DNA of 64,000 bases from Chionis minor (taxonomy: Eukaryota > Chordata > Aves > Charadriiformes > Chionididae), in NCBI GenBank assembly GCA_013398295.1, contig VZSF01005565.1, positions 405,981 through 469,980 on the forward strand, written 5' to 3'. The notes beneath the pieces are model-generated. The model saw nothing but the letters and a program-made list of their open reading frames with translations, made no database searches and had not been told where the DNA came from. Position numbers and translations under genes: made by a program. Shown piece after piece: positions 51,701-64,000 of the stretch; within the stretch, counting starts at the first letter, position 1; every line of letters starts with the position of its first letter.

Positions 51701-54700
51701 GATGCTGCATTTGAGGAAAAAAGTGGTTTGATACATGTAAGTAGGAAAATGCATAATTACTGATTGAGGTATGTCATCACTTGAATTTACTATAAATTCA
51801 AAATAGCATGAAATGCATTAAAAAAGACTATAATGCTGACTCGTGGCAGTCTTTCTGTATACTATATTGTAATTTTTCTGTAGTGTTTTTATGCTTTTAC
51901 ATGTTTCAGAAATTTCAAAGTTGTATAGTAAAAAGGCTTACAGTAGCTTCCAAATATAAATAAGCTTAAAAATAAATCCTGCAAAACTGCAATGATCCAT
52001 TTAATAAAGTACCCATTTTTGTAAACGCCCTGAAAGGAGTGGGTGAAAATAGTGTGACACATCATGTGGGCTTAATCTGTTTCATATAAATTTGCTGTGA
52101 AAGCTCTAGTTCAATATAGATAATATGCAATCTGTTCTAAACATCCAGTTGTACAATAAGGGTAATTTGTGGGAGACAGTTATGGATCTCAAGAGCCCTT
52201 TCATCATTCGGAGTATTGAATTAATCTCCTCCTAAATGCTCATTCAGAAAGTGCCAGAGGACTGCTCTGTTTGGTTGCCATGGCAGATATTATTCTCCTA
52301 GCTCCTTGGAGAGCTAAATTTCTATAAACTGTGAGTGTTTTCAAGTTTATCAAAGCAGTAAGCTGTAGTTACTCTGATTTTTGTTGTTGTTGACAGTTTC
52401 CTTCTGTCATATGCGCACATTAATTTTATTCTTTAAAAAATGTTCTAAAATGTCTTTACCTGCTTGCTCTCTGAAATAGAACAATAACTTTACATTAGAG
52501 ACAAAAAAGGGTGACAATATTTTGCATATAAAGTCTTACAGTCCTTTCTAGAAGAAAATAAAAAGAAATCAGAAAATTCAGTACCTGTATGCTGAGAGAC
52601 CAGTGAAAATGGCAGAACTTTCCGATAAACACAGGCTGTAAGCAGGGAAGGGAATGAAAATACTTTTCTCAAAGGTCTGTATAGGCGCAGATACCATGAA
52701 GGAGACTGAACTGATTTCTTACACAATAAACTTTTCCATTTGCATATTCTCAATCTGCTTTTGAGTAGCAGAACTAATGAAGCCTGATTTCCTCAGGATT
52801 TATGTTCTCTTTCCTGAACCTATATACAGCTGTGCGCACGTCATGATTAAACACCTGGCAGATGCTTGCTTGATGGTAGAAGGAATTGAGTTGCAACCGT
52901 GTGTTCATTGATACAGTATTGGTTTGAATTTCCCTGTATACCAAGCTACCGATTTTCGTAAATGGAAGATGCACTTAGTATCCTTGAGACCTCTGCAAAT
53001 TGATAACTTTTGTTGAAATTGGATGGTAGCTGGAAAGTTACTCCGCAGTCCCTTCCTCCATGACCCTCTAGACATCTGATTCGGTGATTTTGAAGAAACA
53101 CACTGTCACTGTGAAAGGTGCAGATTTTCAGAGACAGTTGTTGGCCACCACTGGAGCTGAGACTAGTTTGAGTTTTAAAGAAGAATTATTTAATCATTAT
53201 TCTTTAGTAATACATGCTTTCATGTTATGATGCAGGGTTATGTTTGTTTTTTGCTTGTCCAGATCCGTATTGCCATGGAGATACACATGTGTTTTGAACA
53301 CATGAGCTTGAGATTTTTATTTTATTTTGATATTTTGGTTACTCGAGATAATTACACTCAGTGTAAGCCTATCACTATAGGGAGACCAACTGGATAACAA
53401 GTCATCAGAGTTTGCAACGGGGTACTTGCCTGTAGTCACCCAGGTATACGCATCAGTGTTGAAATTACAGTGTTGTCCTCACAGAAAATTCGCTGGCCCT
53501 GACATCTGAAAAGTAACCCCCTTGTTTGCTGCTATATTACCAAACTCTTGCCTTTCAGAGACGTCCAGAAGCAAAGCTGTTCTTGGTGGTCCTGTGGTAG
53601 CTGTGCAGCTGAAAGACTCTCAAATCTGACTCCTAATCAACTGTGAATACGTGGGAGGGTACTGCTCTGAATCAGTGACAATGTGAATGATGGTATGGAC
53701 AGGCATTGAAGGGAGAAAAGGAAGATACCCATTAATAATTGGACTTGTCAGAAGTGTTTTGTCGGTATGCAAATTTACCATTTACCGAGTTCCAAGTCCT
53801 TTTTAGTCTTGTGTTGAAGGGGATAGGGCATACAATAAATTCCTTGGCTACTGGATAAGCAAAAAAGTATTCATGTTTTACTTTATTATGAATATGCATC
53901 CACATATGTGAAACTGCATAAGGATAGCATGTGTTAATCCTCCTGGAAGGTGACATTTGTTGTGTGTGCAAAATGTGAAAATATCAAGAACAGACCTGAG
54001 GGGAAGGTAGATTATTTAGAGATTTGAGAAACTCTGAGAAGGTTGATACATCATAGAGCACTTGAGATGGGTGTATAAAATACATTCAATTACCATTTCA
54101 TTTTCTCTTTAAATCAGATTTGTTTCTAGCACAAGATTGGGGAAAATGTCATTCTGGACAGAACCGACACGTAGTTCAGACTGCCAGCAAAGCTGTTACA
54201 GACCATCTCATTGAAACAACAGCTGACCTATGAAATGATTGAATTGTGAAGTGATTAAACAAAGAAAAATGAATATTAGAAGGTTACACTAATATGAAGA
54301 GTTTTTCAATATGTAAGCAAAATAGGGAGCATGCTAAGGGGAGCAAATGAGGCCTCGTGTTCAGTTCATCGAGGATTTTATTTTTTTTCTAACCTGAATT
54401 TCTGCAATGGTCGACATACGAGCATTGGCTGATCTTTCTCTATTCTCCTGTGGTGCATCGTAAACACAGTATTTCTGCTGCATTTGAAGTCTGATACAGT
54501 TCTATAGAGAAGCAGGAAGCCTTGACATTTGGGAAATGCGAGAGGTTTTGTGTTCAAAGAAAGATGGATAGGGTCAAAGAGCATGTCAGTCCTTAATTAG
54601 TATGCAGCATCTTTTTCAGTTTGCACAGGGACTATTTTAGATTCTTATTGCCTAGTGTGTAGTTAATTCATTGGATGCTATGCTGTAAAAACTGCAAGAA

Positions 54701-55569
54701 ATATATATTTGCCAAGCTGAAAGTAACCATTTATTGTTTATACAGAAGAAAGGATGCTGTATGTTTAAGAGGTCATAAAGTACTAAAATGTATTCTGAGT
54801 TAATATAGAAAGTAGACAACAGTGGAGTTCCATTAACCTTCTCTTCCTGAAACAAGTATTAAAGTGAAGTGTCCGACAGATTTTTGTCAACTTAATATAA
54901 TATTCAGCTAGGAACTTTTGAAATCATGGAGCATACTGTAGCTTTCTGTTGACAGGCATATATACATCACTGCATATGTATCGGACTTGGTATTGCTGTA
55001 TTACAGCAGCAATATTATGTTGATGCTGTATGTTTATTTAATCAGAGACTGAAGTCTCCAAAACTCACAGGGAATTTTCATAAAAACCAAATTCATTTAC
55101 GTACGTGGAAGAAGGCATCACATCGTTATATAAGTAGCTGTATACTTAAACAAAAGAGTTAAGTTTTCCTGTATGTACTCTCAGCATTGGTTCTCTCTGA
55201 TGTGGAGTTATACGAATTATAAGTAACGTGGCATGCAGTGATAGGTAGCTCATATGCAAAAGAGAACACTGTTCAGAGCAGGTCTGTTGGTGAGACAATG
55301 TCTTTTTGCTTCTGAGAAGCAGGCTGTCAGGAGGTTTCAATGGCACTGTTAGGCTCTGCATACCAAAGTACGCCTTTTAAGATGTCAGCTCATAGAAAAC
55401 GGATTAGAGAAGCCAGGAGGAAAATATCTGCCGAAAGAACTAAATTCAGACAGGTACTTTTTAAAGCTTTACTGCATTGTAAAGTTTTAAGTAAAATAAA
55501 TTAAAATTAAATGGAAAAGCAGCACTAGAAACAAATAGTATATTTTATAAGTTAAGGTACTATTGTATT

Positions 55570-55599
55570 ATTTTTCTTTTTTTTTTCCTCTTTTAACAG
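55570..55599 (+). promoter_or_regulatory. Candidate splice acceptor
   Basis: A long pyrimidine tract, mostly T, runs to TTTTAACAG, with AG at 55598-55599. In isolation it is a strong-looking acceptor, but such tracts are common in T-rich introns. It is listed because the codons that follow resemble the expected start of the ANO10 last exon. Confidence 0.3.
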
Positions 55600-55644
55600 C
55601 AAATAAAACTTCAGAAATCATTTCAGAGTATTATGCTCCTCTAG
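55600..55644 (+). CDS. Candidate alternative terminal exon of ANO10
   Basis: Spliced from the donor at 29289 in phase 0, this sequence would add Q-I-K-L-Q-K-S-F-Q-S-I-M-L-L and stop at TAG 55642-55644. The recalled human last exon begins Q-M-K-L-V and is 22 codons long. Only the first four positions agree (three identical, one conservative), and similarity ends there. AATAAA hexamers that could serve as polyadenylation signals lie at 56686 and 56806. Four positions matching behind a good acceptor can arise by chance in 35 kb, so this could be a species-specific terminal exon, a decayed exon or a coincidence. Confidence 0.18.
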   Translation, partial: QIKLQKSFQSIMLL

Positions 55645-55816
55645 TTTGCTAGGTTATTCACCTAGTAATAAGTGTAATGTGCACTGCTTATGGCTACATA
55701 TCTTGTGAAATGGATTGAAAAGAGAAAGATTAGCTTTCCTAAGAAGCATTTGGAGAATCTGAAGTTTAGTTGCCCTATCTGGTTTTTTCCCCCTCATTTT
55801 CAGGCTTTGCTGCCCT

Positions 55817-55857
55817 CCCCCCCCCCCCCCCCCCCCNCCCCCCCCCTTTTTTTTTTT
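55817..55857. repeat. Poly-C tract with an N, followed by poly-T
   Basis: C from 55817 to 55846 except N at 55837, then eleven T. The N is the only ambiguous base noticed in the window and probably marks a homopolymer that the assembly could not resolve, so the true length is uncertain. Confidence 0.95.
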
Positions 55858-56788
55858 GAGATTGCTTTAGTTTTTGAGTCTTTACATAAAGTTATGAGGT
55901 TTTACATAAGGACAGAGGCCAATTACATTTGATAAACAGAGGTAATACTAAAACCATTTATTAAAAAGCTAGGCAAAAAAAGTGGTGGCATCTTGAGTTA
56001 TGTTGCTCTAGTGATATCCAGATTGGTTGATCAAGTTTTCAGGGATGTGAGCCATCATAGTTCCTTCAAAGATGTGTTAGGAGGAGTTTAAATTTCAATG
56101 CAAAGAAAATATTTTGAAGGCTGCGCAGACTTGTGTGTGCATGCTGACTCCATAGCTTTTTATAGAAAAGAAACAGGAAAGGGTGCAGAATTTTAAAAGT
56201 CTTCATAACTGTTTTGGTAATTGTCACGTAGGAGATGGTACATCTGCCAGAATGGCTCACCAAACCCAGGTTTCTAGGATTCAGGTCAGATAATAAGACG
56301 AAAGAACTATGTGTGGTAGGTAACTATTTATATTGCAGTGTTTATATAGTTGTAGCACATAAGGACTTCTGTTGCCTTAGCTCTGTATAAAAATGCACCG
56401 GTGTTAAGTTCCTGCCCCAGAGGTCTTTTGGGATGTCTGTGCTAGGTATACAGGTCACCATCTGCTTGGCCACGCAGGTTGCAAAAGCTTTGTACAATTC
56501 TGCCTGGGAACTGCTTTTAGTTACCTAGGAAGAAAAAAGTTGAATAAGCTTGGGCAGCAAGGATGTTTAAGGACAATTTAACCTACTATTGGAAAAGCAG
56601 AGCTGCCTGAAACAAAACTGGGACTGCTGGGGTATTTGTTGAAGAGAAGCACTGTGTCTGTGCCCTCGTTGCTTGAGTAGTTTGAAATAAATTGGGAAAC
56701 TATGGAAGTCTGTTTCCCTGAAAGGATAAGGTTTCTTATCAGCTTCTTCTTAAGCTGATGGAATTTTTTCAAAAAGTAACAGTACTCC

Positions 56789-56805
56789 TATATATCTCTC
56801 TCTCT
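56789..56805. repeat. (TA)n(TC)n microsatellite
   Basis: Three TA units followed by TC units. Confidence 0.8.
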
Positions 56806-58170
56806 AATAAAAGGAGTACTAAATTTGCTAAATAGATAAATTTCTTGTGACTCTTGGTACTTCCTGTTTCTGACTTGAGAGACGGTTCCAAATTAATTGC
56901 TTAGTCTGTCTCTGGAAAAAGGCATGGTCATCTTTGGGGAGATGGAAATGATAGTTCTTTGGTAACTACAACACTTGGTAACTAGTGGTGAGGTAAAATC
57001 AATGAAAATGGAAGACAGATGGGTTTGGGTTGATGGAAGTACTGTTGAGTGAACCTGGAATTTAGCTGGTCTGTCAAGTTGAGAAACTTTAAGTGACTAA
57101 ATGAGGCTCATGTGTGGTAAGAAGACACCTTTCTTCTGCAGGTGGGACACACCCAGAGTTTCTCTTACTTGTTTGTAACTTGGTGGCGTTGCAATTATCA
57201 GACTAAACTGTTAATTAGTTCATCCAGTTACTACTTCTGTGGGAGTGATTAGTCTTGTGTTTTCCATAAGAAGTATGAAAGTGTAGCAAACACAGTTAGA
57301 ACTTTGGAATAACTATTAATGGGAACAGTTGCTTACTTCTGTATCAATTAGTATTAAGCTTATCTCATGAATGAGAAGAATTTTCATATCTGCTTCAAAA
57401 ATAAGATTATTTTTAATGCTACTTTGGAGGTTCCGGTTTGTTGCATAAACGTCTAATACAAGAGCATTTATATGGATCTTAGTAATTCTGAGTTGTATTT
57501 TATTTTCACTGATCAGCAGAAATCAAGAAGAGAGGTTCATTTATTCACTAACACAGGACAAAGACTTCTTTTCTTCTTTTTAGTCAAACTCCTGCAGATT
57601 CCATAAGGGAGAAGATTTTGTTAAGGTGTTATTTATGTTTTTCCCAATATTATTTGTGGTTATTCCCATGTCGCAGAGAGATCAAACAAAGTCAAGAAGC
57701 GAGTGCAGCAGATGGCAGTTTCAGTGGGATACGTTTCTTTGATCAAAAGTTTGCAAATAAGATTGCAAAATTCAAATATAATTATTTGAAGTTTATTTAT
57801 ATATGAGATTAACACGTAGTAAATATAGAGTAACATATACAATACATATTTTAAATCAACATTTAACGCTAATTAGTTTTAGGGTATACTGTCTGCTGAA
57901 GAACTCCTTTGCTGATCTGGAGTGTGAATTCCCCATAATATTTTGGTAGCAATATTGGCCAATTTCCAGATTTCACATGTTACAAATGAAGAAAGCATCG
58001 GGAGGGGAATTCTCAAGGTAACAAAAACCAAAAAAACCAACACGTGGAAACCAAAACCTAACAGCCTCCCGTTAATATTGTTCATAATACCCCTTTAAAT
58101 ACAAGCATTATACTGACACTGCTCATTCCCGTGAAACTAGCATTGTTAAAATCTTCTTTATTAGTTCTTC

Positions 58171-58184
58171 TGTGTGTGTGTGCG
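58171..58184. repeat. (TG)n microsatellite
   Basis: Six TG units followed by CG. Confidence 0.85.
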
Positions 58185-60415
58185 TATGCACATTCTTTAT
58201 ATTTTTATATATGTATACATGCAGAGAAAGAGAATCTCTGGGTGTGGTTGCTCTTGAGTTTCTTTTGTACATGCACTTACGCTGGCTTATCGTAAGCCAC
58301 AGCCTACAATTCCATTTCTTTTTACTGGGCATACTCATTTCCTTTGATATATTTCCTTACACCACTAATAATTGCTGTTATTTCCTATTAATATGGAAAA
58401 TGCTACACGCTCTTTATTTTTTTTTTAATGAGGTTTTTAGCTTAAGTTATTGAAAAAATCTTTTGCTGTGGTTGTAAATTATTACTGTTTTTGGAAACGA
58501 TGTAACTGACTGCCATGGGTTTTGGAGTCCTGTTGGTCCTATAATGGTATAATGAATTTTCACTCTTTGCTTTCTGATTGTTTCCAATGCCGAAAAGGAG
58601 ACATGCGCATGTAAGCACTGACATATTATCAAGCTCAAAGTGCAGAAAATGGATTTCTGCAGCTTGTTAATATTTTGTAATTATTTGTCCCGTCCTAGCT
58701 TGCGTATTTGATTTGCCCTGAAGGATCTGTGGAAATGTGTGTTCACCTTCCATCTTGTACCATCACATAAATTTACAGTGAAATAACTAGGTGACTCACT
58801 GGATAATATTAACTTACTTTACTGATGCAAAATCATATGATGTCTTAAACATTTATTTAGAGTCCTTTGACAGCACTTTCCGGTGTGTTTTTTTTTAAAT
58901 CTGGTTTGTTTGACAGATGTAACAACTTATTTTATAAAGGTCTCACTATAAAATTTATAAGACGACATCTATTTTCTGACAAATGGTAATGTTGTATGGT
59001 GTTTCTATAGCAATAGAACAGAGTGTTAATGTGCTACAACTAACGTGTTGAAGAGAAATTACTTTAGATATTTGTGGTAGCATGCTAGATAATGTACTTA
59101 TTGTTGTGATAGATTAAAATTGAGAAATAGGAATGTGATGGAACTGGTAACCCAGGGTACCCAGTAAAAAGCACTTTGCAATGTGTAAGAAACATTTCAA
59201 AGGGAAGCCTTGAGGTCTGATAGAATTGAATTAGTGTGGCAATTTAACATGAATCACAATAGTTAATCCCTCAGTGCATGCTGAAGCCGGCACCATTAGC
59301 TCTAATTTCCATTGAAGCAAAAGAAGGTCAGTCTAGAACAGAGGCTGGACTGAAGCAGTGTGTATCTGTACAGCACTTTTATTTCTGGGCTTTAGTTTGT
59401 TGCGAGGCTTTGCCCAGTCCCTCTGAGCAGAGCAGCAAAGTGGGGCTGTGCTAGCAGTTCTCTGTTCATCCTTTCCTTCCAACCGCTCCTGAAAAGCGGA
59501 GCTGGATGATGGGAGTGGGAGGAGGAGTGCAATGCTCTTCCCAGCGGGGAGCTGCCAGCCTCCAGGACCAGTCCTCTTGGCAGCTTTTCTGCCAGCAAGT
59601 CTGACCCTTACCAACCAGTGAATTTAGATGCAGAATGGAGAAATTTCTAGGTTTAAAGAAATGGGAAGTAAAAATCTAAGGAAAAGGCTGCAACTAAGCA
59701 GAAAACAGGACTAGGAATCAGCAAAGAATAAACAGGAAAGGAAGTAAAATGCTTTATTAAAGAAATCAAAAACACTTTACCAAAAAAAAAAAGAAAAGAG
59801 GAGTGTTACCAAAGCATATGAAAACTGACTTATTCTGTACGTGGAAAAGCTATATAAACACAAAGTTCATACTGAAATTCTGCTTGCTTACCCTTTTTTG
59901 CAATTATTCAAGTTTTGTTTAGAAGGTAGCAATTTTAATATGAAGTTCTAAAAATTACAGTGTTATTAAAAATAATTCTTAAAAATTTATGTGTATTTTA
60001 TGTAATACAAGTAATCTGCTTATGCCTTTATGTATTGTTTTGCGCAAAATTTACGTTAACAGAGAGAAACTGGGATTACAGGGTTGGCAAGGCTTGAAAA
60101 TAACAAAATGAAGTAGTTAGAACTCAGTCCTACGTTTTTTCCAGTCTAAACTTCATCCTAAAATCTTTTCCTGTAATTACCCAAGTTACACAGTGTAGGG
60201 TGCTCCAAGGCACTAAAGCAGATCTCGGAAAGAAGAGTACACGCTAATATTCAGCGTATCTACAGATCGGTGTTTGTCTTCATGCTACACAGCTGCTTAA
60301 AATTTCAAACCTCTTCACCTGCAAGTAGTTGCTATGATATAGTTTTAATTTTCCATAGTTTGCTCTTTATTGCAAAAGAATTTCATAAAGCTTTGCAAAG
60401 AAATTTAAGATAGTA

Positions 60416-60442
60416 TTAGAGAAATTAGAGAAATTAGAGAAA
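60416..60442. repeat. Perfect 9-bp tandem repeat, three copies
   Basis: TTAGAGAAA repeated exactly three times without interruption. Confidence 0.9.
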
Positions 60443-61121
60443 ACCACTAAATTTTATTAGGGACTCTGATAGCAATGCAGACGGCTCTGAAAAGGGGGTT
60501 TTGGAGGAAGAGCACCCAGGGCACGACGGTGCTGATGAGTACAGCAACTCATGGATGTAACGCACGGGAGTGCTTTGTTTTCCTAGTGAAAAAGCAGACA
60601 GACAGACGGAAGCTTTACCAATCAAGCACTGCATCTCTTCACTTCTGAACAGTAAACAGCCTGTAGCAAAAAGGTTTTCTTCCTGCTAATTTGTTGGAAA
60701 AAGGAAAAGCGCTTTGTTTACTGATAACCTAGGAAGCACGTAAAGGGAAGTTCTGGCTTCACTGAAGTAAATGAGAATGTTGCCGTTGCCTTCAAGGAAA
60801 CAAGACCTTTACCCTTTGCTAGGTTGTTTAAAATGGCTACAGGCATAGCAGAGTAATTTATAAATACTGTTATACCTATAATTTAGGACTATGTCAGCTG
60901 TTATAACTTTACTCATTTTGAAGAAATGCAGAGTTATAACTACCAAAACAACCTTTTACTCATTTTCAAAATATCTGTGCAAGCTCATTCGAAGTTTTTT
61001 CTGACTCTCCTACATCCTTATTAGACAGTCTTTTGTAGTTCTCTAAGAGTAATGCTTCGTATCCAGTTGTACGTCTTAAATGAAAATGGTAAGTTCTATA
61101 AGCTGTATGTGTCCTTTGTGC

Positions 61122-61133
61122 GTGTGTGTGTGT
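61122..61133. repeat. (GT)n microsatellite
   Basis: Six GT units. Confidence 0.85.
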
Positions 61134-64000
61134 AGCTGCGTAAGTGTTGTGAGATCAAGGGTTTCTCTAGCCCAGGCCCCAAAGTGGCAATAAGTGGATG
61201 CCCAGGGTAGAGTGAAGAGCAGGGCTAACATATATTTCCCTGTTACATTTTCCCATCCTCTGCCTGTGCTTAGTTCAAGAACTTTCTGAGCCAGATCAAA
61301 CCATAAATCCACCATAACTAATTTGAGTGATTGGCTTTATCTGATCAGATAGATAGCCACTTAAATATATGTTGAAAAAGAAATCAATACCTGTAAGTGA
61401 TCAATACTTATGCTTGGTCCAGTGTTTAACAAAGGGAAAACAAATTGCTGCTTTTTCCATGTGTGCATGGTCTTCCCAAGGAGCAGGGTGCTTGGCAGAG
61501 GGGAATTTGCCTTGTCATGGGTGTATTTGGTGGAAGAAGGAATTCTGTCAGGCTGTTGCCATTCTGAAAGTATCTGCAAAGGGACCTTTGATACACTTTA
61601 AAATTGGTAGAACTGATTTATTCAGAATATTCATAAAATTACTGTTACTGCAATTGCTAACCAGCTCTATGTTGATTATTCTTCACTGGGCAGAGAATAG
61701 GCGATAGCAGGTAATAGCAGAGCCCCCCCACAGGAAGGAGAAGAAAGCTTGTCTTGGAAGAGAAATACAAGAGTGAAAATACTACTGGAAATTACCTTGT
61801 AAGGACAAGTACTTGGGGCAGGAGTGCTTCTACAGGGGAGGAAAAACAAATAAGATGACCTGGCAGGTCCCTGCTGTTGCTGGTCTTGGATTCTTCGCCT
61901 ATTAAACTCTTGAGTAGAATTGAGAATAGCTCTTCTTCACCAAATAATTTAAACACTGAATATTTTTTCCTACTTTACTGCAGTGAAATGTTATTTTTTG
62001 AATACTGTGGTAGCAATAACTTTAGAATTAAACTCATTTTCCATGCTGATATGGCAGATAAATGGAGAGGCAAATTCCTTCTTAGAAAAAACTCCTTCAA
62101 AAGAGGGGTTGCTTTTGCTGTGTGTCTGCCCAGCACTTAGTGTGGAAGTTCTAATTTCTAAATATGTATATTTTAGTCTTTTCTACCTATACCATTCTGT
62201 TGCTTGATTCCTCTAGTGTCATCTGATGTATTTGTCAGGCTGACGTTTCTTGCCTGAAATTTTGTGCTTTCAGGATTGTGGCTGGTGTGTGGCAGCAGGA
62301 CAGAGCATAGCCATGCGCCCTCTGTGTGTATCTGCTTTTGATATCAGATTTATATCACAGATAAAAATTTCCAAAAATAGTGCCTGAAGTTGGATTCATA
62401 GTTTCTTATCTACAGTGAAACCTCGATTACCGAATTGATTCCTTGTGTAGAGGAGTAAACTTTTTTTGGTTGCTATTACTGATTTTTGGAAACTGAGTAG
62501 GGTTTCTGTACGGATCCGCAAATTAATATATTTGGAAAGAGTTGTGGGTCCCAGTTATGATTCAGGCCAGCTGGGCTTGCCTGGGGCTAGGCACGCCTCT
62601 GTGTCCACTGGCAGGGCAGAGGGTGGACACGGCGCTAGTGCTTTGGGTGCTTCAGTGTTGGGCTTTGCATGCCTGGGTTCCAGTGTTGGCCAAATCTGTG
62701 GCCAGAAAGTAATGGGATTATAGATTTTTATTTTTTTCTTTCTTTTCTTCTGAGGGTTGGGCATAATTCATTTTGAGAGACCATCTCAACTTTTCAGTCA
62801 GTCTGTTCCCAGCTGTTGCATGGACTACAGGGAGACGTGCTCATGCTCTTTGGTTTTTTCTCTGTTCTTTTTGTGGCATTAAGTAGTTTAAAATAGTCTT
62901 TTGCTTTTTGTACAACAAAATTTGTTAAAGGATGTTGGCAAAAACTGTGTGGGTTTTGGCATGTGCAATACTGGAATTGGTGCTGTGTGGTCTCCTCAGG
63001 GCTAAACCTCTACTGCTGCGTGGGTTTATGCACTCGAGAGAGGCTTGTGTCTATAACCCAGCGGGTCCCTTCCAGCCTTAACTTAGAAAAAATGGAAGCA
63101 CTGAGCTCACATAGCTTTCCTTGTCTTGAAAGTGTTAGACCGAAATGTTTGTTCTCTCAGAAGCTGTAGCGCGCTGTGTATTTTTGACATTATCTGAGCA
63201 CTTGCAGCAGAAGCGTGAGGAGGAGGGACTGGCGGCTGTCTCACTGCACTGCCGTGGACCACCTTCAAGTCCCTCACCGTTCCCTCAAAATGCTGGTTTT
63301 GCTGTTTCCCAGCTGTGCCTCCTGAATCGCGAGGCAGAGTGAGTGCGAAGCATGTGAGCTTACGCAGTAAATCAGCGTATGCCGAGCAACCTGGTCCTTA
63401 GCCAGGCTGTTCCTGCTGTTACAGGTGGCATAAGGCTAACTCAGCTGTGTCTGCAGTTTCACTTCCCCGTCAGGCATATCCCTGACAATAAATTAGGGAT
63501 TTGTGTCCTGAAGCCTAGTTAAACTCTCCAAGTGCTGGGTATTTCTTTTCCAAAGGATAACTGTGTGCTCAGGGGCATCATCCTGCTTCGCGTATAAGCT
63601 TGTTAAACTTCAGAGAGGAGGAATGGTTTGTTTTACCTTTTTTTCTTGATTGTAACTAGTAACTGCAAACTGGTAATGAACCTTACGCAAAACTCCTGAG
63701 AAAATAAATTTTATCATAGCTCGCCCTAAAGTCATTAAAACACTGTTGACATGCTGTTAACCCAGGGACAAACCGCACCCTTAAACTATAGTGAAGTCTG
63801 GTGGACCCAAGTCACAAAATTAAAGAAACGCATGACCGACAGGCACAGATCTGGCAGGACTGTGCAGTCCGCCTCTCTGCTAAGAGGCACGATCAAGGTC
63901 ACGTCGCTTTGGATATTTTTGCATCGTTGCTTTAATAGCTAGTCAATAGTTTCTGACTCCAAAATTTATTGACTGGCTTCTTATTGGATGTGAGGTAATT

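Larger units (their letters stand above)
39561..55597 (+). other. ANO10 downstream intron, no recognised gene
   Basis: About 16 kb of intronic sequence. Between about 44420 and 45540 it is less T-rich and has overlapping ORFs (44423-44620 and 44494-44709 on +), but the translations resemble no protein I know. G-rich tracts near 43450 and 44107 and the direct repeat at 45251 are listed separately. No ANO10 exon was recognised. Confidence 0.5.
55645..64000 (+). other. Downstream intron or 3' flank, no recognised gene
   Basis: If the canonical ANO10 last exon lies beyond the window, this is intron. GC-richer patches at about 59340-59610, 60470-60640, 62540-62720 and 63020-63340 carry short ORFs with no recognised similarity. 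Apart from simple repeats, nothing structured was seen. Confidence 0.5.

Noticed and set aside
62466..62764. GC-rich ORFs on both strands near the right end
   Set aside because: Translations are compositionally biased, unrecognised and overlap on opposite strands; no splice context.
1..64000. Prokaryotic-type systems, CRISPR arrays, tRNA or rRNA genes
   Set aside because: No regularly spaced repeats, operon-like ORFs, cloverleaf genes or rRNA signatures were seen, and the CR1 and LTR content indicates a bird-like nuclear genome.

Overview
This window looks like vertebrate, most likely avian, nuclear DNA. It is AT-rich and CpG-poor, and no ORF on either strand resembles a complete gene. It carries a 5'-truncated CR1 LINE with the typical bird tail motif, a second CR1 tail in the opposite orientation, and two solo LTRs of a family I know from bird genomes. 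There are no prokaryotic features (operons, CRISPR, tRNA clusters). The only host coding sequence I can support is one 117-bp, phase-0 exon at 29172-29288 on the + strand. Its 39 codons closely match the penultimate coding exon of ANO10 (anoctamin-10, TMEM16K), an endoplasmic-reticulum phospholipid scramblase. It encodes the end of the last transmembrane helix, the family's IPD-x-P motif and the first part of the cytosolic C-terminal helix. Acceptor and donor are both good. Layout: 1-29171 is ANO10 intron, with one solo LTR at 3973-4546 (perfect 5-bp target duplication) and a second of the same family and orientation at 28240-28771, which ends 400 bp before the exon. 29289 onward is the following, probably last, intron. 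It holds simple repeats, a strong G-quadruplex motif at 33600-33620, a CR1 3' end at 38285-38745 that keeps the C-terminal coding part of its ORF2, an opposite-strand CR1 tail near 39476, G-rich tracts at 43.4-44.1 kb, and a poly-C/poly-T tract with the window's single N (55837). The canonical ANO10 last exon (beginning Q-M-K-L-V in human, from memory) was not found with confidence. A well-formed acceptor at 55598-55599 is followed in the right phase by Q-I-K-L and a stop 14 codons in; it is listed as a low-confidence alternative terminal exon. I see no new biological system. The observations most worth checking are that candidate exon, the LTR close to the exon, the inverted CR1 tails, a small cluster of CRE-like sites at 8.2 kb and the G-quadruplex motifs.
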